Assembly (NCBI GenBank): GCA_002869205.1
Contig: PKTJ01000020.1
Coordinates: 1-41,815 of the forward strand
Source: Candidatus Parcubacteria bacterium
GTDB taxonomy: Bacteria; Patescibacteriota; Patescibacteriia; Magasanikbacterales; UBA922
Length of the DNA: 41,815 nt
Direction: 5' to 3'
Position numbers and translations under genes: made by a program
The notes under the pieces: generated by a model
What the model saw: the letters and a program-made list of their open reading frames with translations, nothing else
The model's database searches: none
What the model was told of the DNA's origin: nothing
Part shown: in pieces, positions 19,580 to 27,955 of the stretch
How the letters are laid out: each line of letters begins with the position of its first letter
Numbering within the stretch: position 1 is the first letter of the stretch

Positions 19580-19620
19580 AAATATCTTTTTTACTTAAAG
19601 TAGAAAAAATTGAGGAATAA

Positions 19621-19650
19621 AAAACCACCAAAGTAGGTGGTTTTTTATTT
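19621..19650 (+). terminator. terminator of GC-rich island 1 (may be bidirectional)
   Basis: AAAACCACC aaagta GGTGGTTTTTT. Confidence 0.8.
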
Positions 19651-19652
19651 GT

Positions 19653-19721
19653 TCGCGGACAGGGATTCGAACCCCGATAGCCAGTACCAAAAACTGGAGT
19701 CCTACCATTAGACGATCCGCG
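19653..19721 (-). tRNA. tRNA-Gln (TTG)
   Basis: Reverse complement CGCGGATCGTCTAATGGTAGGAC..CCAGTTTTTGGTACTGG..GGTTCGAATCC..GTCCGCG. Confidence 0.88.
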
Positions 19722-19929
19722 ATTAACCTTCGCCAAGGCTACGGCTGACAAGTTATTTTATACCAATATTTTGTGATATAACTTGTCCACCGAAACTTTA
19801 GTGTAGGTGGAGACGATCCGCGAATAAGACGATAATATGATACTATATATAATATGATTTGTCAATATAATTGCCCACATTGAATGGTCTATATTGAAAT
19901 GGTATACTCCTGAATATAATAAAATTTCT

Positions 19930-21027
19930 ATGCATATATCCCAAAGAACATTTTGGCTTGGGGCAGCCATAATAAGTGGTGTGGTATTTTTGAGCCTGGT
20001 TGTTTTTTTGATTGTGTCGATGGGGGCGGCTGGTTTTGCCAAAGAGGGTGATTATGATATGAAAAAAGCTTATGAGCAAAGGGAGGCTGAAGGGGTAGCT
20101 CTAGAGCTGTCCGTACAGGATATCTCAGAAGCCGCGATTGATGAAAAAAAAGAGGATATATTACCAAAACGCAGCGCCAAAATCAGAGCAGTAGGGGATA
20201 TGATGCTTGATCGCACTGTGTACTTGCACAGCTTAAAGGCTGATGATTTTTCGTTTCCATTTTTGAATATTGCAGATTTTTTGCTCGACGCCGACTTAAC
20301 TATAGGAAATTTGGAAGGTGCTATTACTGATAATACATCTATTGCAAATGGAGAGGGTGGTCAGCGTTTTTATTTTACCTTTTCTCCAGAGACGGTCGAA
20401 CCGCTCACAACGTATTTTGATGTTGTAAGTTTTGCAAATAATCACGCACATAATTTTGGTGCAGATGGTCTAGCACAGTCGCGTGGTTATCTCGATGGGT
20501 CTGGACTAGCGTATTTTGGTGACCCGAATAACGATCCAAATCATTTATCAGTCATAGTAGAAAAAAATGATATTACATTTGGGTTTGTTGGGTTTCATGA
20601 GCTCGTGGGATTTGGTTTTGCTGATGTGGTGGCAGAAGTAGAAAGACTTCGTCCAGAGGTCGATGTATTAATTGCATATCCACATTGGGGTCATGAATAT
20701 ATTACTACTCATCCATCTGCCGCACAAAAAGCAGAAGGACATGAGCTTATCGATGTAGGAGTAGATATTGTTATCGGAGCTCATCCACATGTGATTCAGC
20801 CAATTGAAATTTATAAGAACAAGGTAATTTTCTATAGTCTTGGAAACTTTATATTTGATCAATATTTTTCAGAGGAAACCCAGCAGAGTTTAGGAATAGA
20901 AATCTTAGTCCAAGAAGTTGACCCATCCTTCGCTAAAGCTTCGGAGGGTAAATTTGAATTTACATATAAGATTTATCCGATTCGTGTGAGTGAGAAGAGT
21001 CAGCCTGCCCTAGCGCAGGAGATATAA
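19930..21027 (+). CDS. CapA/PgsA-family metallophosphatase-like protein
   Basis: GDMMLDRTVYLH, NLEGAI, SFANNHAHNFGADG, HWGHEY, GAHPHVIQPIE. Confidence 0.88.
   Translation: MHISQRTFWLGAAIISGVVFLSLVVFLIVSMGAAGFAKEGDYDMKKAYEQREAEGVALELSVQDISEAAIDEKKEDILPKRSAKIRAVGDMMLDRTVYLHSLKADDFSFPFLNIADFLLDADLTIGNLEGAITDNTSIANGEGGQRFYFTFSPETVEPLTTYFDVVSFANNHAHNFGADGLAQSRGYLDGSGLAYFGDPNNDPNHLSVIVEKNDITFGFVGFHELVGFGFADVVAEVERLRPEVDVLIAYPHWGHEYITTHPSAAQKAEGHELIDVGVDIVIGAHPHVIQPIEIYKNKVIFYSLGNFIFDQYFSEETQQSLGIEILVQEVDPSFAKASEGKFEFTYKIYPIRVSEKSQPALAQEI
20930..20952. repeat. palindromic element inside capA-like gene
   Basis: CCATCCTTCGCTAAAGCTTCGGAGGG translated as PSFAKASEG. Confidence 0.65.
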
Positions 21028-21219
21028 GCTCAGCAGATTCTCAATACTCTGAGTACATATTCTATAGTAACTTCCACAATACAAGAGCAAATAAAAGAAG
21101 GCTATATACATCTTTAAACGGACGTTACACTTATCCACATTTGACCTCTGTGTTTTGAAAAAGCATACTAATCTTGTATAATATACACAGAGATCATTTA
21201 TTTTTAATTATATTTCTCT

Positions 21220-22074
21220 ATGAATAAGTACGTGTTATCCATAGTAATGTTAGGACTTGGTATTGTGCTCGTCGGAGCGGGATGTTCCCCAACACAACCA
21301 GAAGGACAAATGGAAAGTAATACAGGCCCTAATTCTGGTTCAGCTATGATGGAAGAAGGAGATTCTGTGGAATCAAAAGATGATGGTGAGATGATGGTGA
21401 AAGCAGACGTGGTGGTGGAGGTGTCAGGAAAAAACTTTTCTTTTTTACCAAATGTAATAACAGTAGAAAAAGGACAGACAGTACAAATCAATTTTACCAG
21501 CGAACAAGGATACCATGATTGGGTAGTAGATGAATTTGATGCTGCAACAGAACAGATAAATGCTCCTGGCAAAAATTCTGTTACGTTTGTTGCAGATAAG
21601 GCAGGGGAGTTTGAATTTTATTGTAGTGTAGGCCAACATCGTCAACTTGGTATGGTTGGTAAACTTGTGGTGGCAGACGATGCAATGATGGAAAGTGGAG
21701 ATGTTATGGAAAAAGACGGTGATAGTATGATGGAGAATGATAGCAAGGGTGAAGTCATGAGCAAGGAAGGCTCATATGAAAGTTATGATGTTTCCAAATT
21801 GTCTCGCGCAGAAAACGGAGATGTCGTGTTATTTTTTCACGCCAACTGGTGTCCGACGTGCAGATCTCTTGATAAGAAATTGAATGAGGAATTATCAGAT
21901 TTTCCTGCAGACCTAACTGTTCTCAAAGCTGATTATGATACTGAAAAAGAGTTAAGAAAGAAATATGCCATCACTTCACAACATACACTCGTGCAAGTAG
22001 ATAAAGATGGTAATATGATCCAAAAGAAGATTGGTGGAAATCGTCTTTCTGACATAACTTCGTGGGTAAAATAA
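21220..22074 (+). CDS. lipoprotein: cupredoxin domain, Met-rich linker, thioredoxin domain
   Basis: Lipobox-like VGAGC, cupredoxin ligands (GYHDW..FYCSVGQHRQLGM), WCPTC thioredoxin motif. Confidence 0.85.
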   Translation: MNKYVLSIVMLGLGIVLVGAGCSPTQPEGQMESNTGPNSGSAMMEEGDSVESKDDGEMMVKADVVVEVSGKNFSFLPNVITVEKGQTVQINFTSEQGYHDWVVDEFDAATEQINAPGKNSVTFVADKAGEFEFYCSVGQHRQLGMVGKLVVADDAMMESGDVMEKDGDSMMENDSKGEVMSKEGSYESYDVSKLSRAENGDVVLFFHANWCPTCRSLDKKLNEELSDFPADLTVLKADYDTEKELRKKYAITSQHTLVQVDKDGNMIQKKIGGNRLSDITSWVK

Positions 22075-22081
22075 ATATAAT

Positions 22082-22107
22082 ATCTAGGCTCTATCAATAG
22101 AGTCTAG
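22082..22107 (+). terminator. hairpin TCTAGGCTCTAT/ATAGAGTCTAGA
   Basis: Stem followed by T-rich stretch. Confidence 0.6.
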
Positions 22108-22128
22108 AATTTTATATTTAAATTCATT

Positions 22129-23862
22129 ATGACATTACTTATTGTTTCGTTTATCGCAGGTATTCTTACTATACTTGCTCCATGTATCCTGCCGGTACTT
22201 CCTATTGTGCTTGGAAGGTCGGTTGAGGGTAATAACAAATACAAACCACTCATCATCAGTGGATCTCTGGCAGTCTCAGTTGTTATTTTTACACTATTAC
22301 TCAAGGCAAGTACCGCACTCATTGATATTCCATTTTCAACATGGAGTTATATTTCAGGTGGAATCATTATATTTTTTGGTCTTATCACTCTTTTTCCTGG
22401 TCCATGGGAAAAGCTTAGTTCACTTTTCAAATTTTCAATCAAGTCCAATCAGGTTTTGGGTAAAAGTGCACAGAAAAAAGGCATTGTTGGTGATATATTG
22501 GTAGGCGCTTCGCTTGGGCCGGTATTCTCAAGCTGTAGTCCAACATACTTTCTCATCATCGCAACAGTATTACCACAAAATTATTTTGTAGGAACTATGT
22601 ATATTATTGCATATGCACTTGGTCTTTCGCTCATGTTGCTCTTGATTGGTTATGTTGGTCAAAGGTTCGCAAGCAAGCTTACTTCTCTGGCAGATCCAAA
22701 GGGCTTGTTCAAACGAATACTCGGTATATTGTTTCTCATTGTCGGTCTTGCAATTATTACTGGGTATGACAAGAAAGTAGAAGCAAAATTACTCGATAGT
22801 GGATTTCTGGATGTAACAAAGATTGAACAACGTCTACTCGCAGAACCTATGGATGATATGAAGGATGAAGGTGTGGAAGTTAATATGGAAAAACAAGCAC
22901 GTATGAATAAAGAACAATTTTATCCTCAATATACTGACATCGTAAACCCAAGTGGTTTTGTAAACACCGACGGTATCACCATAGAGGAACTTATTGGAAA
23001 GAAAGTTGTGTTGGTGGATTTTTGGACATATAGCTGCATCAATTGTCAGCGTACCATGCCATATATAACGTCGTGGTATGATAAATATCGAGATGAAGGT
23101 TTAGAAATTATAAGTATTCATACACCAGAGTTTGCATTTGAAAAGAAAATAGAAAATGTGATAGATGCGGCTGAGCGGTTTGGTATTGAATATCCTATTG
23201 TACTTGATAATGACTACAGTACATGGGCAGCATACAAGAATCGTTATTGGCCACGTAAATATCTCATAGATATAGATGGGTTTGTAGTATACGATCACAT
23301 TGGTGAAGGTGCATATGAACAGACTGAAAATAAAATGCAAGAATTACTCGAGGAACGAAGCGAGCGTATCGGAGAAAGTAAAGAATTTACTCTCGATCTC
23401 TCTACAAACTTGGGAGAGAAATCTCAAGCAAAGAGTCCAGAAATTTATTTTGGGTCAGCACGAAATAGTAAGCTTGGTAATGGAGCATCTGGGCGTGCTG
23501 GTGAGCAGATACTTTCTATGCGAGATGATGACGATGTGCTCAATACGTTGTATCTGCATGGATCATGGAATATAGAACCTGAATATGCACAGACAGTAGG
23601 TGAGGGTAATAAGGTAAGATTTCGCTATAACGCAGACAAAGTATTTATGGTTGCTGAGTCAGATGAACCGGCAAAAGTGCGTGTAATGAGAGATGGCGTC
23701 GATGTTGGCACTTATGGTGGTAATGATATCCTCAATTCACAGCTTGAAATAGGAGAGAGTAAATTATATCACCTCATAGATGAGCCAGATGCAGGAGAAC
23801 ATACATTAGAATTTATTGTCGATGATCCGGGTGTACGTATCTATACATTCACTTTTGGTTAA
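22129..23862 (+). CDS. DipZ-like protein: CcdA/DsbD TM domain plus TlpA-like thioredoxin
   Basis: CcdA-like N-terminus (LAPCILPVLPIVLG), TYSCINCQRTMPY redox motif, C-terminal DipZ-type domain. Confidence 0.88.
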   Translation: MTLLIVSFIAGILTILAPCILPVLPIVLGRSVEGNNKYKPLIISGSLAVSVVIFTLLLKASTALIDIPFSTWSYISGGIIIFFGLITLFPGPWEKLSSLFKFSIKSNQVLGKSAQKKGIVGDILVGASLGPVFSSCSPTYFLIIATVLPQNYFVGTMYIIAYALGLSLMLLLIGYVGQRFASKLTSLADPKGLFKRILGILFLIVGLAIITGYDKKVEAKLLDSGFLDVTKIEQRLLAEPMDDMKDEGVEVNMEKQARMNKEQFYPQYTDIVNPSGFVNTDGITIEELIGKKVVLVDFWTYSCINCQRTMPYITSWYDKYRDEGLEIISIHTPEFAFEKKIENVIDAAERFGIEYPIVLDNDYSTWAAYKNRYWPRKYLIDIDGFVVYDHIGEGAYEQTENKMQELLEERSERIGESKEFTLDLSTNLGEKSQAKSPEIYFGSARNSKLGNGASGRAGEQILSMRDDDDVLNTLYLHGSWNIEPEYAQTVGEGNKVRFRYNADKVFMVAESDEPAKVRVMRDGVDVGTYGGNDILNSQLEIGESKLYHLIDEPDAGEHTLEFIVDDPGVRIYTFTFG

Positions 23863-24043
23863 GGGTATTGTGGAAAACTGTTTGACAGTTTTTTCGAAGT
23901 AAGGTAAGGTATATTTACTATGAATATAGTTCACACACAATTTGTTGACACTAAGAAAAAGAACTGCCCCCGTATCTAGGTAGTTTTTATATAACAAAAT
24001 TATAACTGCCTAGAAGGGCAGTTTTTTCTTTTTTAAAAAATAT

Positions 24044-24100
24044 ATGATTATTTCCATTTCAAAACAATTCAAGAAGAAGGTATTTCCCGAAAGAAGCTGA
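24044..24100 (+). CDS. putative 18-aa leader peptide MIISISKQFKKKVFPERS
   Basis: ORF whose stop overlaps the end of an antiterminator arm; no clear SD. Confidence 0.3.
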   Translation: MIISISKQFKKKVFPERS

Positions 24101-24164
24101 AATAGTATTTTATTATCAAACAGCTTTTCTCGGGAGGACACAAGAAAAGCTGTTTTTTCTTTTG
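24086..24164 (+). promoter_or_regulatory. putative transcription attenuator upstream of GNAT gene
   Basis: CCCGAAAGAAGCTG can pair with CAGCTTTTCTCGGG, competing with CAGCTTTTCT/AGAAAAGCTG followed by TTTTTTCTTTT. Confidence 0.6.
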
Positions 24165-24206
24165 TCCAACCAAAAAACACGTTCATTCCATTAGGGGGAC
24201 ATACAG

Positions 24207-25124
24207 ATGAGTAATGCAAGTATCGGTCAGGTGGGTGGCAAGCCCTACGTAGACAAGAAGAACGATCGGGTCAAGGGGTTCGGCGACGAGCTTCAGACCT
24301 CGATAGACATCATCGAAGCGACGCTTCGTAGAGCACTCCAATCGCTCAATGGAGAGTCGCGATTCACGATGAGGGTCCCGGTCGCACATGACATGGACCT
24401 GGATCGTGTCAGAGAGATCCGTGTCAATGGAGGGTCTGTGCGAGTGACCTGTGAAGCGATTGTGCCGATCAACAATGATCAGGTTGGTGCGATCGCGTAC
24501 TTCGGCGGCAACCGTCCTGAGCGTCAGACTGCGTATATGACGCACGTTGCTGAACAGGCGTGTCTGAATCAGGCCTTCGCTCACGAGATGCGCGAACACA
24601 CCCTCCCAGACGTCTGCGTCATCGAGTGTCACGCACCTGGCGAAGGGAACTGGAGTGACGAGGATGTGGAGGCGCTCGTGCGTATCTACGAACAGGCCTT
24701 CTCGGGCTACCTCGTCGCATTCACTCACGAATCCGTGCGTGGCATGCTCGATGGCAATCTCGTCGCAGTGGTGCGCCACAACGGCGAGATCGTCTCGGTC
24801 GTGATGGCTGAGATCGCCGAGCTCAAGACTGCTGGAGAGGTGCTTCGTCTCGCGGAGATCTCCGAGGTCGCGACCAGTCCGCAGTACCATCGTCGCGGTT
24901 TCGCGCGCATGCTCTACGGCGTGATCGTCGAACACCTGCGCCGTGCGCAGATCGAGGTCATCTTCACCGAAGCCCGTGCCAACTCGGTCGGCATCATGGT
25001 CGCCGCGAGGAGCGCCGGCCTCAAGCCACGCGGGCTGCTCGATCAGCACTGCGTCATCTCGTCTGAATTCACCGACGTCAGTCAAGACACCGAACACGGA
25101 AGTCTCTTCGTGTTCTCGCTCTAG
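24207..25124 (+). CDS. GC-rich GNAT-family acetyltransferase (island 2)
   Basis: LAEISEVATSPQYHRRGFARMLYGVIVEHLR GNAT motif A; SD GGGGGAC. Confidence 0.82.
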   Translation: MSNASIGQVGGKPYVDKKNDRVKGFGDELQTSIDIIEATLRRALQSLNGESRFTMRVPVAHDMDLDRVREIRVNGGSVRVTCEAIVPINNDQVGAIAYFGGNRPERQTAYMTHVAEQACLNQAFAHEMREHTLPDVCVIECHAPGEGNWSDEDVEALVRIYEQAFSGYLVAFTHESVRGMLDGNLVAVVRHNGEIVSVVMAEIAELKTAGEVLRLAEISEVATSPQYHRRGFARMLYGVIVEHLRRAQIEVIFTEARANSVGIMVAARSAGLKPRGLLDQHCVISSEFTDVSQDTEHGSLFVFSL

Positions 25125-25141
25125 CAAGTCGGTGCGCGGTT

Positions 25142-25178
25142 TGGGGCGAGGGAGTACACATGTACATCCCTCGCCCCC
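25142..25178 (+). terminator. strong GC hairpin after GNAT gene
   Basis: GGGGCGAGGGA / TCCCTCGCCCC; no long T-run. Confidence 0.55.
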
Positions 25179-25231
25179 GGCCCAATTGAAAAAATAATAT
25201 ATTATATATAATTAATCTTAATCAAACACAT

Positions 25232-25951
25232 ATGCATACAGATATACAAGAACGTTCGAGACAATTAGTACAAGCGTTACATCAACACAAAAAAGATTTT
25301 CATTCAGTGGTTCCATTTGATTTACATATCGAACCAGTTACGGTGTTTGACTTAACTGGACAAAACGAGGAGCTGACATCTCTGGATCTAAGCAATACTC
25401 ATAACATGAATGAATATATATTTGGTATGATGAAAAGAGACCATACGCGTCTCGGAATTGGTCGGTATGATGAAGATAGAGTAATTTACAAAAGAAGTGA
25501 ACTTTTTGATACCTCACAAGATGACAGGACGATTCATTTGGGAATTGATTTGTGGGTAGAGGCGGGAATGCCTGTGAATGCGCCACTTGCAAGTAGAGTA
25601 CATAGTTTCCAGGATAATAATAATTTTGGAGATTATGGTCCAACTATTATTTTGGAACATGAACTGGACGGTGTTGTTTTCTATACGCTCTATGGACATC
25701 TCAGTAGAGAATCTCTGGAAAATATATCAGTTGGTCAAGAAATATCGGCTGGCGAGGAATTCGCAACTGTAGGAAACTTTCCTATCAATGGCGATTGGCC
25801 GCCGCATCTTCATTTTCAAATTGTTCTGGATATGGGAGAAAAAACAGGGGATTTTCCTGGCGTGGCTTCAATTCAGGAGAGGGATTATTATACCTCATTA
25901 TGTCCAGACCCAAATATGATTCTCGGACTTGTACAAACAGACACAGTTTAG
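25232..25951 (+). CDS. M23-family peptidase (LytM-like)
   Basis: HLGIDLWVEAGMPVNAPLASRV..YGHLS..GDWPPHLHFQI. Confidence 0.88.
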   Translation: MHTDIQERSRQLVQALHQHKKDFHSVVPFDLHIEPVTVFDLTGQNEELTSLDLSNTHNMNEYIFGMMKRDHTRLGIGRYDEDRVIYKRSELFDTSQDDRTIHLGIDLWVEAGMPVNAPLASRVHSFQDNNNFGDYGPTIILEHELDGVVFYTLYGHLSRESLENISVGQEISAGEEFATVGNFPINGDWPPHLHFQIVLDMGEKTGDFPGVASIQERDYYTSLCPDPNMILGLVQTDTV

Positions 25952-26023
25952 GTTTGTCTCTCTTGTGTAATGTCTGTTTAAAACATATACTATGACTTAT
26001 AACTTATGAATTAAGTCTGAATT

Positions 26024-26509
26024 ATGCAATTACCAAAAAGAAAATTAGGAAAATATGCTCAAGGAGATGAGGATTTTGTGATGAGTAAAAGTAAATACGA
26101 TGAGATCGAGAGAGAAGTTGAAAAACTTAATAAAAAACAACCAGGTGCTGCCAAAGAAGTAAGTCGTCTTGCAGAACTTGGAGACTTTTCAGAAAATGTG
26201 GAATATCAGATTGCAAAAGGACGTTTGCGTGGAATTATGAATGCAATTTTGAAATTAGAAAATCAACTTAAGAATGCTGAGGTCGTAGAACATACAGGAA
26301 AAAGTGATACCGTTTCGATTGGATCCACGGTTACGATTTCAGACGCTCATAAAGATAAGATATACACAATTTTAGGTGCTCTTGAAGTCGACTTAGACAA
26401 AGGAATTATATCTCACAATTCTCCTATAGGTGTTGCTTTGCTAGGGAAAAAGGTGGGGGATAGTTTAGAATTTAGAGGAACCGAATATAAGGTAGTTTCT
26501 GTGGAATAG
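26024..26509 (+). CDS. greA: transcription elongation factor GreA/GreB family
   Basis: AAKEVSRLAELGDFSENVEYQIAKGR; C-terminal ISHNSPIGVALLGKKVGD. Confidence 0.92.
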   Translation: MQLPKRKLGKYAQGDEDFVMSKSKYDEIEREVEKLNKKQPGAAKEVSRLAELGDFSENVEYQIAKGRLRGIMNAILKLENQLKNAEVVEHTGKSDTVSIGSTVTISDAHKDKIYTILGALEVDLDKGIISHNSPIGVALLGKKVGDSLEFRGTEYKVVSVE

Positions 26510-26530
26510 GCAAAGATAAAAGAACAAAGT

Positions 26531-26557
26531 AACAAGACTCTCAGGGTCTTGTTTTTT
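26531..26557 (+). terminator. terminator after greA
   Basis: ACAAGACtctcaggGTCTTGTTTTTTT. Confidence 0.85.
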
Positions 26558-26610
26558 TATATATACTATGTTAGTCTCTTATTGATAGTTAATTGACTTA
26601 GGTACTCCAA

Positions 26611-27114
26611 GTGGGAAAGAATAGGTGGATCCTGATCGGTGTTCTTGGGATATCTGGCGTGGTCATGCTCTTTCTGGCAATTGCTATGTCAGGCGACCCT
26701 AGTCACGCGCTTCTCGCAAGATGCCGAACCCTTCTGCGAGATCAGCCGTGTAAGCGCGTTGTTGGTCTCGATCACAAAGGCGGGTGCGTCTACGGGGATG
26801 CACAGAACGGAACGGTGTGCCTTCCAGAGGGTGGGTTGTTCTGCAACCCCGTGTGTACATGTCGAGACGGCAAGCCAGTGCGTGTGATGCGCAACTGCGA
26901 TGATGGGAATCCCTGTACCAAGGATCGCTGTGAGCATAATCCTCTCGACACTGCTACTACGCCCGGACTCTCTGGTCTCCACCTCACCGCCGACATGTGC
27001 GTCCATGAGTTCCTGGAGGACTACACGCCGTGCAGCAACGAGGACTTCACCGTCCCTGGTCACTGTAAGACAGGTGAGTGCATGTTGCCAGAGATGGATC
27101 TGATTCCAGACTAA
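26611..27114 (+). CDS. GC-rich Cys-rich secreted/anchored protein (island 3)
   Basis: GTG start, N-terminal TM/signal, CDDGNPCTKDRC and further Cys pairs. Confidence 0.75.
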   Translation: MGKNRWILIGVLGISGVVMLFLAIAMSGDPSHALLARCRTLLRDQPCKRVVGLDHKGGCVYGDAQNGTVCLPEGGLFCNPVCTCRDGKPVRVMRNCDDGNPCTKDRCEHNPLDTATTPGLSGLHLTADMCVHEFLEDYTPCSNEDFTVPGHCKTGECMLPEMDLIPD

Positions 27115-27177
27115 GCACGAGCGTACCAGACCAATTTTTACAGGAGGACAAACGGCGGCATTCAGATGCTGCCACAC

Positions 27178-27231
27178 GTAGGCTGAGTTGTAGATGCAAC
27201 ACGTGAACACACCCCCGCTCACTCAGCCTAC
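27178..27231 (+). other. long structured hairpin downstream of island 3
   Basis: GTAGGCTGAG..CTCAGCCTAC enclosing TTG..CAA stem. Confidence 0.6.
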
Positions 27232-27322
27232 GACTCAGCCCTTATTTATTCCTTTCAAAGAGGAATTTTTTGTTACTTGCTTTTTATATATGTATTTATT
27301 ATAATAAGGATACTAAAAAAGT

Positions 27323-27706
27323 ATGATTTCACATAGATATAGACATCTCATCGTTTCAGTCGTGGTTTTCTCCCTCTTGTTTTGCTGTGGGGCTGCTTGG
27401 CATACCGTAATGTTTGGAAATGACATGCCTATGGAAAATCATAATGCATGTGGTATGGGAGATGTGGGGGCTCAAGCTAATTCAGGACACACATATTCTG
27501 TTGTTTCGTCAGTAGTTAGTTTATTCAAAAATATTACATTTAGTTTATCTGTCATTTTTGTATCAGTGATTGTACTGACATTTTTACTCTATGATAGATT
27601 TAGATTTTATTATAAGAAAAGCAGAGATAGGTATGGGGGCTTTCGACTATTTGTATATTTTATAAACTTATTTAGGCTTGGGATTTTGAATCCCAAAACA
27701 TTTTAA
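27323..27706 (+). CDS. small membrane protein, Met/His-containing
   Basis: 127 aa, two TM, HNACGMGD / NDMPMENHN segment; lies in copper gene set. Confidence 0.55.
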   Translation: MISHRYRHLIVSVVVFSLLFCCGAAWHTVMFGNDMPMENHNACGMGDVGAQANSGHTYSVVSSVVSLFKNITFSLSVIFVSVIVLTFLLYDRFRFYYKKSRDRYGGFRLFVYFINLFRLGILNPKTF

Positions 27707-27955
27707 TACAAACATATTAAAAAGCTTTGTTTTGTTGCAGAGTTTTTTTAGTTACTTTGGATTATTTAATTATTCATGTTTGTGGATTTAGTATTAGACC
27801 CCTCCCTAACCCTCCCCTAAGATGGGAGGGAATAAATCAGTTTTATAGTCAGAAGTAATATCCTAAACCCATCTCTCACTTTTTCGGACTGTATATCCGA
27901 ACTATAGAGATGATGTTGTATATGCTATACTCACATAAAGAAGATTAATAAATAT

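Noticed and set aside
19518-19650. tmRNA-like RNA or programmed frameshift element
   Set aside because: No tRNA-like ends or LAA tag; no slippery heptamer before the pseudoknot and no downstream frame to enter.
25154-25189. MYIPRPRPN* as a fourth mini-ORF after the GNAT gene
   Set aside because: Lies inside a simple GC hairpin, does not match M-x-x-I-R-(A/G)-P and lacks the pseudoknot and ATTGAGRA box.
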